NCBI RefSeq assembly: GCF_900106095.1 | Contig: NZ_FNUD01000002.1 | Coordinates: 2,997,501-3,061,500 of the forward strand | Direction: 5' to 3' | Source of the DNA: Pseudomonas deceptionensis | GTDB taxonomy: Bacteria; Pseudomonadota; Gammaproteobacteria; Pseudomonadales; Pseudomonadaceae | Length of the DNA stretch: 64,000 nucleotides | Part shown: positions 9,468 through 16,964 of the stretch, in pieces | Position numbering within the stretch: the stretch's first letter is position 1 | Layout of the letters: the number at the start of each line of letters is the position of its first letter | The notes under the pieces: generated by a model | What the model saw: only the letters and a program-made list of their open reading frames with translations | The model's database searches: none | Told to the model about the DNA's origin: nothing | Position numbers and translations under genes: made by a program

Positions 9468-9478
9468 ATGGAGAAAAT

Positions 9479-9988
9479 ATGGCCAAAATTTCCGAATTTC
9501 TGGCAGGCAGCGAGAGCGTGCTTGCCTTCCTCGACACGATAGCCTGGTCTGAACTGGGTAGCGATTATCTGAAGCGGTCAGACGATGGTTACAACGTCAT
9601 CGTGACTGGGGTTGATGGCAAGCTTGAATTATTCACTGACTACAAAGTGCATCCGTTCTCGGGTGGTCGGAAGTCCAAACAGATCAACAGCCGCGGACTC
9701 ACCTCAAATGCTTCTGGTCGTTATCAGCAAATGTTAAGGGATTGGCCGCACTACCGCGATCTTTTGAAACTCCCGGATTTTGGCCCCGTCAGCCAGGACA
9801 GGCTCGCGATTCAGCACATCAGCGAGTGCAGGGCGTTACCTGACGTGATCGCGGGGCGAATCGAGCCTGCTATCGATAAATGCCGGAACATCTGGGCCAG
9901 CCTTCCGGGAGCGGGGTATGGCCAGCGCGAACATCGCATGCAAGACCTTCTTGCTGTTTACGCCCGGGCGCTGAAGGTGTTGGCGTGA
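9479..9988 (+). CDS. Phage endolysin (glycoside-hydrolase lysozyme)
   Basis: 169 residues from ATG 9479, chosen because GGAGAAA precedes it; an upstream in-frame start at 9392 would run through the hairpin. The protein opens AFLDTIAWSELG and carries an early Glu after a helix, followed by SGGR and ASGRYQQM, resembling the glycoside hydrolase 24/104 lysozymes of Pseudomonas phages, which cleave peptidoglycan during lysis. No signal peptide is seen, so release through a holin would be needed; no holin gene is recognised nearby. It overlaps the Rz start. Confidence 0.8.
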   Translation: MAKISEFLAGSESVLAFLDTIAWSELGSDYLKRSDDGYNVIVTGVDGKLELFTDYKVHPFSGGRKSKQINSRGLTSNASGRYQQMLRDWPHYRDLLKLPDFGPVSQDRLAIQHISECRALPDVIAGRIEPAIDKCRNIWASLPGAGYGQREHRMQDLLAVYARALKVLA

Positions 9989-10485
9989 GTCCGGCCCGCT
10001 GGCTGGGCCTTGCGCTGCTGCTGGCCATTGTTTGTTTTGCTACATGGAAAGTGGACGCCTGGCGCTACGGCAAGCAGTTGGCTGACTTGAATGCAGAGCA
10101 TCAAACCGAACTAACCCGTCTAACTAACGCCAACTCCGCGCTGATTCTTCAGGAGCAGGACAAGCGCATAGCCCTGGAGCAGTGGCTGGCAGCCAGTGAC
10201 CAAGTCCATTACCGAGCCCTTTCCGATGAGAGAACCATACAAGCTCGCCTACGCGATCGCATTGCTACTGCTGATCTGCGGTTGTCAGTCCAACTCGATG
10301 CCGCTGCCACAACTGATTGTGGCGGAGTGCAAGCCACCACCGGCACCGGCGGCGTGGTTCATGGAACCCGTAGAGCCCAACTTGACCCAGCGCATGCTCA
10401 ACGAATTATCGGAATCACCAACGACGGCGATCAGGGACTGATCGCTCTGCAGGCATGCCAAAGCTATGTACGCCTCATCAAGTGA
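9985..10485 (+). CDS. Rz-like inner-membrane spanin subunit
   Basis: 166 residues from GTG 9985, which overlaps the endolysin stop (GTGA), a coupled start. One N-terminal membrane helix (LGLALLLAIVCFATW) is followed by a charged, probably coiled-coil region (about residues 30-110), the layout of an i-spanin. It pairs with the Rz1 lipoprotein nested in another frame inside it to fuse the two membranes in the last step of lysis. Confidence 0.85.
   Translation: MSPARWLGLALLLAIVCFATWKVDAWRYGKQLADLNAEHQTELTRLTNANSALILQEQDKRIALEQWLAASDQVHYRALSDERTIQARLRDRIATADLRLSVQLDAAATTDCGGVQATTGTGGVVHGTRRAQLDPAHAQRIIGITNDGDQGLIALQACQSYVRLIK
10226..10441 (+). CDS. Rz1-like outer-membrane lipoprotein nested in Rz
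   Basis: 71 residues from ATG 10226, wholly inside Rz in another frame. A short signal sequence ends in the lipobox LLICGC (Cys20), and the mature part is Pro-rich (PLPQL, KPPPAPAA), as in Rz1 o-spanins. A longer start at 10196 would put ten extra residues before the signal sequence, so the inner ATG is preferred. Confidence 0.85.
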   Translation: MREPYKLAYAIALLLLICGCQSNSMPLPQLIVAECKPPPAPAAWFMEPVEPNLTQRMLNELSESPTTAIRD

Positions 10486-10495
10486 GTTTCTGGGC

Positions 10496-10906
10496 TTACA
10501 CCGGTATTAGCGCTACAAGGAAATCAGCGCCGTTGGGATAATCCTTTCGGTACTTAGCTACCATATTGCTCTCATCGAGGTCGTACCAAGGATCCATCCA
10601 TCCATTTGGTGTCTTAAGAATATAGTGCTCGTATTTGTAGCGTGACTCTCCTCCGATACAAACAATCGTCCCTTCGGAAGCAGGTACGGCAGGGTCCCAG
10701 TCAGCAATTACTTTGACACCTTCAGCCTGTAGAGCGAGTGCTATGTGGTGAAGCTCGAGGCCGTGTGGCTTGGCATTGACCGATCGCCCTTTAATATCCT
10801 CTACGAGTTTCTTTGCCTCTCGATAGGTAACCCCCAGAAGCGATGCTACACAGGCTGCTCCGCAGCCCCACTCATCCTCTTGTGACACCAGATCATATTG
10901 CTTCAC
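10496..10906 (-). CDS. C39-like cysteine-peptidase-fold protein (prophage cargo)
   Basis: 136 residues. The N-terminus QEDEWGCGAACVASLLGVTY holds the Cys of a papain/C39-like fold with the preceding Gln; YEHYIL supplies the His and NGWMDPWYD the Asp, so the triad looks complete. C39 domains usually cut double-glycine leaders in bacteriocin exporters, but this is a free single domain with no transporter. It faces the lysis genes and lies just inside the attachment site, a usual place for phage cargo genes. Substrate unknown; a defence or bacteriocin-like role is only a guess. Confidence 0.7.
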   Translation of the reverse strand: MKQYDLVSQEDEWGCGAACVASLLGVTYREAKKLVEDIKGRSVNAKPHGLELHHIALALQAEGVKVIADWDPAVPASEGTIVCIGGESRYKYEHYILKTPNGWMDPWYDLDESNMVAKYRKDYPNGADFLVALIPV

Positions 10907-11361
10907 AAATTTGTCCTTAATGGCTGATTGGTTCTGTTGCGAGGAACTGCTTTCGTACCCTTGAGGGTTATAGGTCTTTTCTTCTTTTTTTGCACACTTG
11001 AATGGTTTTTGCAGGCAGGGATTGTTCGTTCGGCAGGCCGCCGGGGAGGGGGCTTAAAACCGTGCGTGACTCTCTCACGTACCTATCCGCATCTCTGGCG
11101 ATTCGATTGCAGCGAGCGCCAGAGATAGCGGCCATGTTTAAAGGGTTTGCAATGCCATTACGGGCATGGGGTGCTAGGCGGGTGGGCACAATGCCCTGGT
11201 CCTTATTCATCCTGCAGAGCGCTGTAAAATTGATGATTTTTTGGGTCCATAACCTAAGACCGAGCCTAGACGGGATGCGGCCTACAAGGCATAGGAAATC
11301 TCCTACTAATGGAACATAAAATAGGCTATAGGCTACGGTTATAAAGAACTTCAGACCCGGC
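10907..11361. other. Intergenic 455 bases before the att site
   Basis: No convincing gene. It contains an inverted repeat with 10-base arms, ATCTCTGGCG (11091) and CGCCAGAGAT (11117), separated by 16 bases and without a T tract. This is the right end of the prophage, where integration-host-factor or Xis sites would be expected, but I cannot place them. Confidence 0.45.
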
Positions 11362-11405
11362 TTGCAAATCCGCCCACGCCGGTTCGATTCCGGCTTCGGC
11401 CTCCA
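11362..11405 (+). other. 3' half of tRNA-Cys: prophage attachment site, copy A
   Basis: TTGCAAATCCG (anticodon GCA and 3' anticodon stem), the T arm GCCGGTTCGATTCCGGC and the acceptor strand TTCGGCCTCCA match the 3' part of Pseudomonas tRNA-Cys. The 5' half is missing: upstream bases do not form the other stem strands. This is what a phage that integrates in tRNA-Cys leaves at its far end; the intact tRNA should lie left of the window. Confidence 0.8.
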
Positions 11406-11412
11406 CATTCGA

Positions 11413-11447
11413 AAGCCCCGTAGACCTTGGTCTACGGGGCTTTTTTA
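11413..11447 (+). terminator. Strong terminator after the tRNA-Cys half
   Basis: AGCCCCGTAGACC, loop TT, GGTCTACGGGGCT is a perfect 13-base stem followed by TTTTT. It is probably the original terminator of the tRNA-Cys transcript. A weathered copy follows att copy B at about 19372-19406. Confidence 0.85.
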
Positions 11448-11504
11448 TGGCTTCGAAAAAGTGAAGAGTTCCGAAACTTTTGGGGGTGGAGTTCCGAAAC
11501 TATT

Positions 11505-12554
11505 CTATTTCGAGGGTTTTGCGATAGCGCCGACACGGCGATAAACGCGCTCAGTGATCCCTTCCTCCGAATGCCCCAGCAACAGGCTGGCGTCCGCCAC
11601 ACTCACGATCTCCGAAGCGGCCTTTGGCCGAATGTCCCTGAACTGAAAACACGCAATCTGCGCCGCGAATTCGGTTTGTTTGCCAGCAATCGCTTTGAGT
11701 CGCGCAGTCTTGCGGGCGTCATCCCAGCGATTGCGCAGCATCTCCTGCGATACCCGCTTGCCGTATTGATTGAGAATAAAGTGCAGCGATATGTGCTTTT
11801 TATTGCGCTCAATCATGCGTTCGATCAGCAGGCCCAGGCTGTTAAGTTGGCCATCCATCCTCAGCAGGATTCTCAGGCGCTTGCCGGTTTTACCTTGCTT
11901 GACCAGTAAAAAATCACCATCGATATCATCCTGACGCATTGCCAGAACATCGGCCGGGCGCTGGCCAGTCAGGTAAGCCAGGTCCATCGCTTCTTTAAGT
12001 TCAGGTACAGCCTCTGCATAGACCGCAGCCCAAACAGCATCAGTGGCGTAATAGTCACGAGGCCGCTCTTTGTTTTTACGGATGCCCAGGCAGGGGTTGG
12101 CCTTTTCCGTGAGGCCCCATTCCCGGGCAGTATTGAAAATATGCGAGAGCAGGGCTATTTCCCGATTGGCGCGAGTTTTTGCGGAGCGCTTGTCGCGGTA
12201 CTGCGCAATCATCACCGGGGTGATCGCATCGATGGGGGCGTCATCAAACACCGCGCTGAGCTTACGCAGTTCGGCAAAATTGTCCTTTTGGGTGCGCGGC
12301 GCTTTCTTCGGCAGAATATCGCGTACATAACGGGCAAAAATGCCTTTCATGGTGCGCAGATCCAACGGCTTTTCCTGGGACTCCAGCTCGGCCCATTTCA
12401 AGCGGGCAAGATCAAAATCCGTACCCAGCGAGATCTCTTTGCCTGACGGTGTTTGGTAGTAATAACCGATCCAGATCTTGCCGCTTTTGCGTTTCCGTTT
12501 CCGCCTGTACACATTGGGTGGCAGATCCCGGTTCTCTGTTTTTCTGGGGCGCAT
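11505..12554 (-). CDS. Tyrosine-type phage integrase
   Basis: 349 residues. A basic N-terminal arm-binding part (residues 1-60) and a SAM-like core-binding part (65-160) precede the catalytic domain. Catalytic residues visible are Arg in TGQRPADVL, Lys in KQGKTGKRL, the box-II Arg in FRDIRPKAAS (with Arg in place of the usual first His), His in LLGHS and Tyr in ERVYRR. It cuts and joins phage and tRNA att sites. It points toward att copy A 100 bases away, the normal arrangement, so it belongs to a second element lying right of copy A. Confidence 0.93.
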   Translation of the reverse strand: MRPRKTENRDLPPNVYRRKRKRKSGKIWIGYYYQTPSGKEISLGTDFDLARLKWAELESQEKPLDLRTMKGIFARYVRDILPKKAPRTQKDNFAELRKLSAVFDDAPIDAITPVMIAQYRDKRSAKTRANREIALLSHIFNTAREWGLTEKANPCLGIRKNKERPRDYYATDAVWAAVYAEAVPELKEAMDLAYLTGQRPADVLAMRQDDIDGDFLLVKQGKTGKRLRILLRMDGQLNSLGLLIERMIERNKKHISLHFILNQYGKRVSQEMLRNRWDDARKTARLKAIAGKQTEFAAQIACFQFRDIRPKAASEIVSVADASLLLGHSEEGITERVYRRVGAIAKPSK

Positions 12555-12555
12555 A

Positions 12556-12798
12556 TCAGCTCACCTTGGAAAAATCAGGCGACCATGCCGGTGTTGCAGG
12601 TGCTGGCTGTGGTTCGGTCCTGGTTGGGAAGGGGATGCCCAGTTTCATGCGCGCATAGTCGCGCGCCACCAGCGGGCGACCTCTGCGGCTCTCGACGTAG
12701 TGCCACAGATGATCTTCCAGCCAGCGACGTTGAAATCCAGTGGACTTGTAGCCCGTGATTTCGATGAGTTCTTCGTGGGTGAGGAGTTCGCTCTCCAT
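12556..12798 (-). CDS. DUF4224 family protein, integrase partner
   Basis: 80 residues beginning MESELLTHEELIEITGYKS, the signature of the DUF4224 family that regularly sits just before phage integrases in Pseudomonas. The N-terminal half resembles a small helix-turn-helix, and RRGRPLVARDYARMKLG follows. It ends one base before the integrase start, so the two are translationally coupled. An excisionase-like or directionality role is often supposed but unproven. Confidence 0.8.
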   Translation of the reverse strand: MESELLTHEELIEITGYKSTGFQRRWLEDHLWHYVESRRGRPLVARDYARMKLGIPFPTRTEPQPAPATPAWSPDFSKVS

Positions 12799-13365
12799 TG
12801 GGGGTTCCCTCTTATAGTGACGTGGGGAATCAGTACTCTGCAGGTGAAGGTGCTTGTGCTTTCTACTGCACGATTCGCTCGCCCAGCAACTGCATCTACC
12901 AGTGCCACGTTTTTGATGGTGGTTAGACCGCGAGGGTTGGCAAGACCTTCGCTCATTCCAGAAGCACTGAGCGACTGGCTGAACGTGCCCCCGACCAGAA
13001 AGTCAGGTGCCGTGATTTTTCCGCTTAGCACCTCAACGTTGATTTTTTTCATACCGCCGACATTAGGGGGGATTGGTGAGAACGAATCGCTGAAGGAAGC
13101 AGTTCGATCTCGAAATACCTAGTGGCGTATATGCTCAGCGGACGCCAATTAGCTTCTATGCAGCTACCAATACTTCCGTAAGTGATGGGCATGATTGATC
13201 CTCGCCAGTCTGTGCAGCTTGATAGATTCAAAATGTGCGAAGAGTGGCATTATGATATCATTCACGTGGTTGCGAACTTTTCGGTGGTTACCTGAAAGGC
13301 ACAAGTCCAAGGTCAGGTATGTTGGCGTTGGGTTAACGAAGTTTGGATTGATAAGAGGTGTCTTT
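12799..13365. other. Stretch without a supported gene
   Basis: Several overlapping ORFs exist on both strands but none has a good ribosome site plus recognisable product. The minus-strand ORF from 13052 starts plausibly (MKKINVEVLSGKITAPDF) but would run deep into the DUF4224 gene. Upstream phage early genes have probably been lost here. Confidence 0.4.
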
Positions 13366-13893
13366 GTGAGAGCTTTGCTCCTGATAATTGCGTGCGTTGT
13401 TGTAACAGGTTGCTCTACCACACTTCCTGTTAATTATGTGGCTTCTCCATCGTTGAAAGGGAGCGGTACCGTTGCGGTTGGGAAGTTTGATTATGTTGCC
13501 TTCGAGAATGGTGATCGCGATGCCAATCAATTCCAGAAAGTCGTATCGATAGGGGAGATGTATATAGATAAAGACGTCAGCAAGTTAATGGCGGGTGCCT
13601 TGAATAAAGAGCTGATTGCATCAGGGTTTACAGTCGAAAACACTGGGGATCTGAAAATTTCCGGTGATATTGATAAGTTTCTCTATGACTGGACCGGCTT
13701 TACCGAAACAGACATGTATCTTGATGTCACCTATAAGGTCACGAAGTCTGGGAAACCTGTCTATTCAAAGTCATTGAAGTCGCACAAGGCTCTACCCAAA
13801 GTTCCTGGGTTTGAGTCTGAAGCCATCAGAGGGTTGTTGTCTGATAACATAGACCAGCTGTTCAGTGACCTCAGGGATGAAAACCTGTTGTAA
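13366..13893 (+). CDS. Lipoprotein of unknown function
   Basis: 175 residues from GTG 13366, preceded by AAGAGG; the longer frame from 13195 lacks a signal sequence at its start, so the internal GTG is preferred. The leader RALLLIIACVVVTGC is a lipoprotein signal with lipobox VTGC (Cys16). The mature part is a soluble alpha/beta domain with conserved-looking GTVAVGKFDYV and DMYLDVTYKVTKSGKPVYS. I do not recognise the family with confidence. It lies between phage-derived fragments and is more AT-rich than its neighbours, so it may be carried by the element. Confidence 0.75.
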   Translation: MRALLLIIACVVVTGCSTTLPVNYVASPSLKGSGTVAVGKFDYVAFENGDRDANQFQKVVSIGEMYIDKDVSKLMAGALNKELIASGFTVENTGDLKISGDIDKFLYDWTGFTETDMYLDVTYKVTKSGKPVYSKSLKSHKALPKVPGFESEAIRGLLSDNIDQLFSDLRDENLL

Positions 13894-14031
13894 CTCCAAT
13901 GTCTGGATGATACCGCTCCTGGCTGATATACGCGTGAGCGGTTGATGATGCATTAAACCAATAGCGGTGCTGTAAAGTTAAATGCTGTTCTGCATTGGTT
14001 AATTATCGTCTATGAATCACACACCGCTCTG

Positions 14032-14355
14032 CTATCCCTCCTTTAGCATCAATAGCGATCCCCGGGCATCTACCAGGATTTCGGTGGTAAACCGGCGGAC
14101 GCTATCTTTCTGCCATTCCCGCGTGTGCAATTTTCCTTCGATATAAACCTGACCGCCTTTACGCAAATACTCCCCTGCAATCTCGGCTACTTTCCCCAAC
14201 AGCACGATCCGGTGCCATTCCGTGCGCTCGACCTTTTCGCCGGACTTTTTGTCGGTCCATTGTTCGTTGGTGGCCAGGCTGAAGTTGGTCAGGGCGTTGC
14301 CATTGGGCAGGTAGCGGACAACGGGATCTTGTCCGCAGGTGCCGATCAGGATGAC
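14032..14355 (-). pseudogene. ssb: Single-stranded DNA-binding protein gene, 5' end removed by IS3 element
   Basis: On the minus strand the frame reads from the IS boundary [20 protein letters not shown], then [45 protein letters not shown] and [11 protein letters not shown], ending at TAG 14034-14032. This is the OB-fold of bacterial/phage SSB with only the first few residues missing; the acidic C-terminal tail is also absent, as in some phage versions. The missing start lies exactly at the left end of the IS3-family element, so the gene is broken. A phage early gene fits the nearby integrase. Confidence 0.88.
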
Positions 14356-14417
14356 TGAATCGCCCCGGGTTTCGTAGACACCTCTTTGCCTTAAACTGAG
14401 GCCAATTAGGAGGTGCC

Positions 14418-14645
14418 ATGAGCAACCCGCGTTACCCCGAAGAATTCAAAATCCAAGCAGTCAATCAAGTGACCGAAAAGAAGCTGCCTGTCGCTGATGT
14501 AGCGGCGCGTCTCGGCGTGTCGACGCATAGCCTCTATGCCTGGATAAAGCGCTACAGCAAACCTCAAGAAGAACGGCAGCAGGATGATGATCAGCACGCT
14601 GAACTGCGTCGTCTGCGAGCGGAACTCAAGCGCGAGACATATTAA
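14418..14645 (+). pseudogene. IS3-family transposase OrfA, probably shortened by a small deletion
   Basis: 75 residues: helix-turn-helix ([20 protein letters not shown] to LYAWIKRY) and the start of the leucine zipper (ELRRLRAELKR), then a stop after ETY. OrfA of this type normally continues with VTEERDILKKAAAYFAKE; the DNA for ILKKAAAYFAKECG is present in another frame at 14639-14681, so a short deletion next to the slippery run has shifted the frame. An intact OrfAB fusion cannot be made by the normal -1 shift, so this copy is probably inactive. Confidence 0.7.
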
Positions 14646-14673
14646 AAAAGGCCGCCGCGTACTTTGCCAAGGA

Positions 14674-15555
14674 GTGCGGTTGAAGTACGCCTTTATCAAA
14701 CAGCAAGCCGGCGACTATTCCATTCGACGGCTATGCCTGACGCTGAAAGTCCATCCCAGCGGTTATTACGCCTGGTTGTCTGAGCCGCAATCTGCACGCG
14801 CTAAAGACGACCAGCGACTACTGGGTTTGATCAAGCATTCATGGTTGGAGAGCGGAGGCGTTTATGGCTATCGTAAAATCCATGACGATCTGCGCGAGGT
14901 CGGTGAGGATTGTGGTCGTCATCGTGTGGCGAGGCTGATGCGTCTTGAAGGTCTCCGTTCTCAGACAGGTTATAGACGCCGCCCTGGAAAGTACGGCGGT
15001 AAGCCAGCGGTCGCCTCACCCAATTTGCTGAAGCGCCAGTTCGATGTCGTGGAACCCAACAAGGTTTGTGTCACCGACATCACCTACATTCGTACGTATG
15101 AAGGCTGGTTGTATTTGGCGGTGGTGCTAGATCTGTTTTCTCGTCAGGTCGTTGGCTGGTCAATGAAGTCGCAAATGACCAGTGATTTGGCCATTGATGC
15201 GTTATTGATGGCGGTTTGGAGGCGTAAACCGAAGCAAGAGGTGATGGTTCATTCCGACCAAGGCAGCCAGTACAGCAGCTCCGATTGGCGCAGCTTTTTG
15301 AAAGCGAACAATCTGGTTGCCAGTATGAGTCGCCGAGGCAACTGCCATGATAACGCCGTGGCCGAGAGCTTTTTCCAACTTCTGAAACGGGAACGGATCA
15401 AGCGAAAAATATATACCGTGCGGGAAGATGCTCGTAGTGATGTGTTCGATTACATCGAGATGTTCTACAACGTAAAACGCCGCCATGGTTTCAACAATCA
15501 GCTGTCACCGGTAGAGTTTGAAAAGCGTTACGCAATGAGCTTGCAAGGTGTCTAG
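14674..15555 (+). CDS. IS3-family transposase OrfB, DDE integrase domain
   Basis: 293 residues from GTG 14674 (VRLKYAFIKQQ). An HTH_21-like part is followed by an rve integrase core with the DDE triad: Asp in KVCVTDITYI, Asp in VHSDQGSQYSS and Glu in NAVAESFFQLLKRE. The reading frame is complete to the end (NVKRRHGFNNQLSPVEFEK). It would cut and join IS ends if fused to a working OrfA, which this copy seems to lack. Confidence 0.88.
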   Translation: MRLKYAFIKQQAGDYSIRRLCLTLKVHPSGYYAWLSEPQSARAKDDQRLLGLIKHSWLESGGVYGYRKIHDDLREVGEDCGRHRVARLMRLEGLRSQTGYRRRPGKYGGKPAVASPNLLKRQFDVVEPNKVCVTDITYIRTYEGWLYLAVVLDLFSRQVVGWSMKSQMTSDLAIDALLMAVWRRKPKQEVMVHSDQGSQYSSSDWRSFLKANNLVASMSRRGNCHDNAVAESFFQLLKRERIKRKIYTVREDARSDVFDYIEMFYNVKRRHGFNNQLSPVEFEKRYAMSLQGV

Positions 15556-15573
15556 AGAATCCGGGGCGATTCA

Positions 15574-15834
15574 GTTGTAGGGCCTGTGGCAGATCGAAGG
15601 TTTTCATTGCTCCTCCCCAGCGGCGAGATGGTACTGGCGGTTGAGCAGTATTTCGTCGTGTACGCGCAGAATCAGACCATTTCTAGTTCCGAATGGACCT
15701 TACACGAGGCTCAGGTCATGGCAGATCATCACTGGTGGTCCGCTCACGAGCTGAGATCTACTGGAGAAACGGTATGGCCAGAGGCGTTAGTGGAGATGCT
15801 GGTGGATGCAGGTGTCTTCAAACCGGCTGCGTAA
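15574..15834 (+). pseudogene. NUDIX hydrolase C-terminal part, cut by the IS element
   Basis: The frame is open from the IS right end: RRFSLLLPSGEMVLAVEQYF, then EWTLHEAQVMADHHWWSAHE and ETVWPEALVEMLVDAGVF. This is the typical C-terminal half of a NUDIX protein; the Nudix box itself is missing and must have been lost with the sequence replaced by the IS. GTG 15586 could start translation but the product would lack the catalytic box. The gene is therefore inactive. Confidence 0.7.
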
Positions 15835-15953
15835 CCGTCACTGCAAATCCATATGCGTTTTTACACGCTCTGGGCCAAAAGCTGGCGGCCAATTTAGCAA
15901 TGCAAGTCTTCTAGTCTCGACCTGCTTGTCTTATCCGCAGGTGTGAGCTTGAA

Positions 15954-16868
15954 TCAGGTTTCTGCAAACGCTAGCTTCAAATCTTCCATTAGGGCGAGCT
16001 GCGCCTCACTGGGTTCGCGCCCGCGATGGTTGGCTAAATGAAATTGCACATTGAAACCCAGCGTTTCCGTACCAAGCGGTTGCACAAAACCGCGAGCTTG
16101 CCAGGGCTCGGCAATGTGGCGGGGCAGGTATCCGATGTGGGCACCCGAGAGAATAAAGGTCAAGGTACCTTCGATTTGTTCCGTACGGGCAGTGCTTTGG
16201 CGCGGGAGAAAAGGTTCGGCCGGGACACTGAAGCGGTAAGGGTGATGGACTCCGTCGCACGCCTCCAATTGAGCCTGGTTTGGGCTCTTCACACCAAATA
16301 ACGGGTGACCCTTGGCGCAGTAAAGGCGTTGCTGCTCGTCGAACAGGGGTTGGTAATTCAAGGCTTGTTGATGCCCCGAAAAATAGCCGATCGCCAGATG
16401 CAACTGGTCTTGTAGCAGGCGCCTCTCCAGCTCGGCCGGCATGGCGCTGATCAACTCAATCTGGACCGCTTGCCGGCGCTTGCGAAAGTTGCCGATGGCA
16501 TTGGCTACCCGCTCAAGCACATGTGAATCCAGCGCTTCCGACAAGCCGATGGACAATTCGCCCAGTAAGGTATCGGCCATGCCTTGGGTTTCACCCTTGA
16601 ATTGGTCAATTGAGGCGAACAGCCTGCGTGTGGCTTGCAGCACCAGTTCGCCCTTGGGCGTTAATCGAAAGCCGGCTTTGCCGCGCTCGCACAGTCGGTA
16701 GCCAAGACGGGTTTCAAGCTTGGCCATCTGGGTGCTGATGGTTGATTGCCCTATGCGCAACGCACCCTGAGCTGCGCTGAAGCCGCCGCACTCCACCACG
16801 GTGACGAACAAACGCAGCAAATGCAGATCAAGGTCGCGTACCTGGCTGAGCATGGACATTCCAAACAT
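15954..16868 (-). CDS. LysR-family transcriptional regulator
   Basis: 304 residues. Residues 10-70 form the winged helix-turn-helix (RLFVTVVECGGFSAAQGALR, QSTISTQMAKLETRLGYRLC); residues 95-300 are a periplasmic-binding-like effector domain. It is divergent from the polyamine-binding protein gene with a 96-base gap, the classic layout for a LysR regulator and its target. Starts at 16868, 16859 and 16853 are all possible. Regulation of the downstream binding protein and ureohydrolase by a guanidino compound or polyamine is inferred from position. Confidence 0.9.
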   Translation of the reverse strand: MFGMSMLSQVRDLDLHLLRLFVTVVECGGFSAAQGALRIGQSTISTQMAKLETRLGYRLCERGKAGFRLTPKGELVLQATRRLFASIDQFKGETQGMADTLLGELSIGLSEALDSHVLERVANAIGNFRKRRQAVQIELISAMPAELERRLLQDQLHLAIGYFSGHQQALNYQPLFDEQQRLYCAKGHPLFGVKSPNQAQLEACDGVHHPYRFSVPAEPFLPRQSTARTEQIEGTLTFILSGAHIGYLPRHIAEPWQARGFVQPLGTETLGFNVQFHLANHRGREPSEAQLALMEDLKLAFAET

Positions 16869-16892
16869 TGATAGTTATGAATGCCAAGTTAG

Positions 16893-16918
16893 CATGCTTC
16901 ATATTTATTTAAAGCATG
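16893..16918. promoter_or_regulatory. Inverted repeat in the LysR / binding-protein intergenic region
   Basis: CATGCTT and AAGCATG are separated by 12 bases, in an AT-rich centre, within the 96-base divergent promoter region. Size and place suit a LysR-type operator. Confidence 0.5.
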
Positions 16919-16964
16919 GCATCTTCTAGGATCCAGTCACTGTTACTGGCGGAGGAGTGATCAC

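Larger units (their letters stand above)
9158..9478. other. Divergent intergenic region between polymerase and endolysin genes
   Basis: 321 bases without a gene. Composition returns from AT-rich to the genome average here, marking the right edge of the low-GC block. It holds the possible minus-strand promoter above and a hairpin just before the lysis genes. Confidence 0.5.
14356..15573 (+). mobile_element. IS3-family insertion sequence, 1218 bp
   Basis: Both ends carry the inverted repeat TGAATCGCCCCGG...TAGACACCT (left from 14356; right, on the other strand, from 15573) with a few mismatches in the middle. Inside are OrfA and OrfB in the usual order with an A6G slippery run near 14643. The bases flanking the ends (GAC left, GTT right) do not form a direct repeat, and different truncated genes abut each end, so the element has probably caused a deletion after insertion. 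Confidence 0.9.

Noticed and set aside
11362..11405. Functional tRNA gene
   Set aside because: Only the 3' half is present; D arm and 5' acceptor strand are missing, so it is an att remnant.
12478..13122. 214-codon plus-strand ORF over the DUF4224 gene
   Set aside because: It overlaps the recognised DUF4224 gene on the other strand and has no family features.
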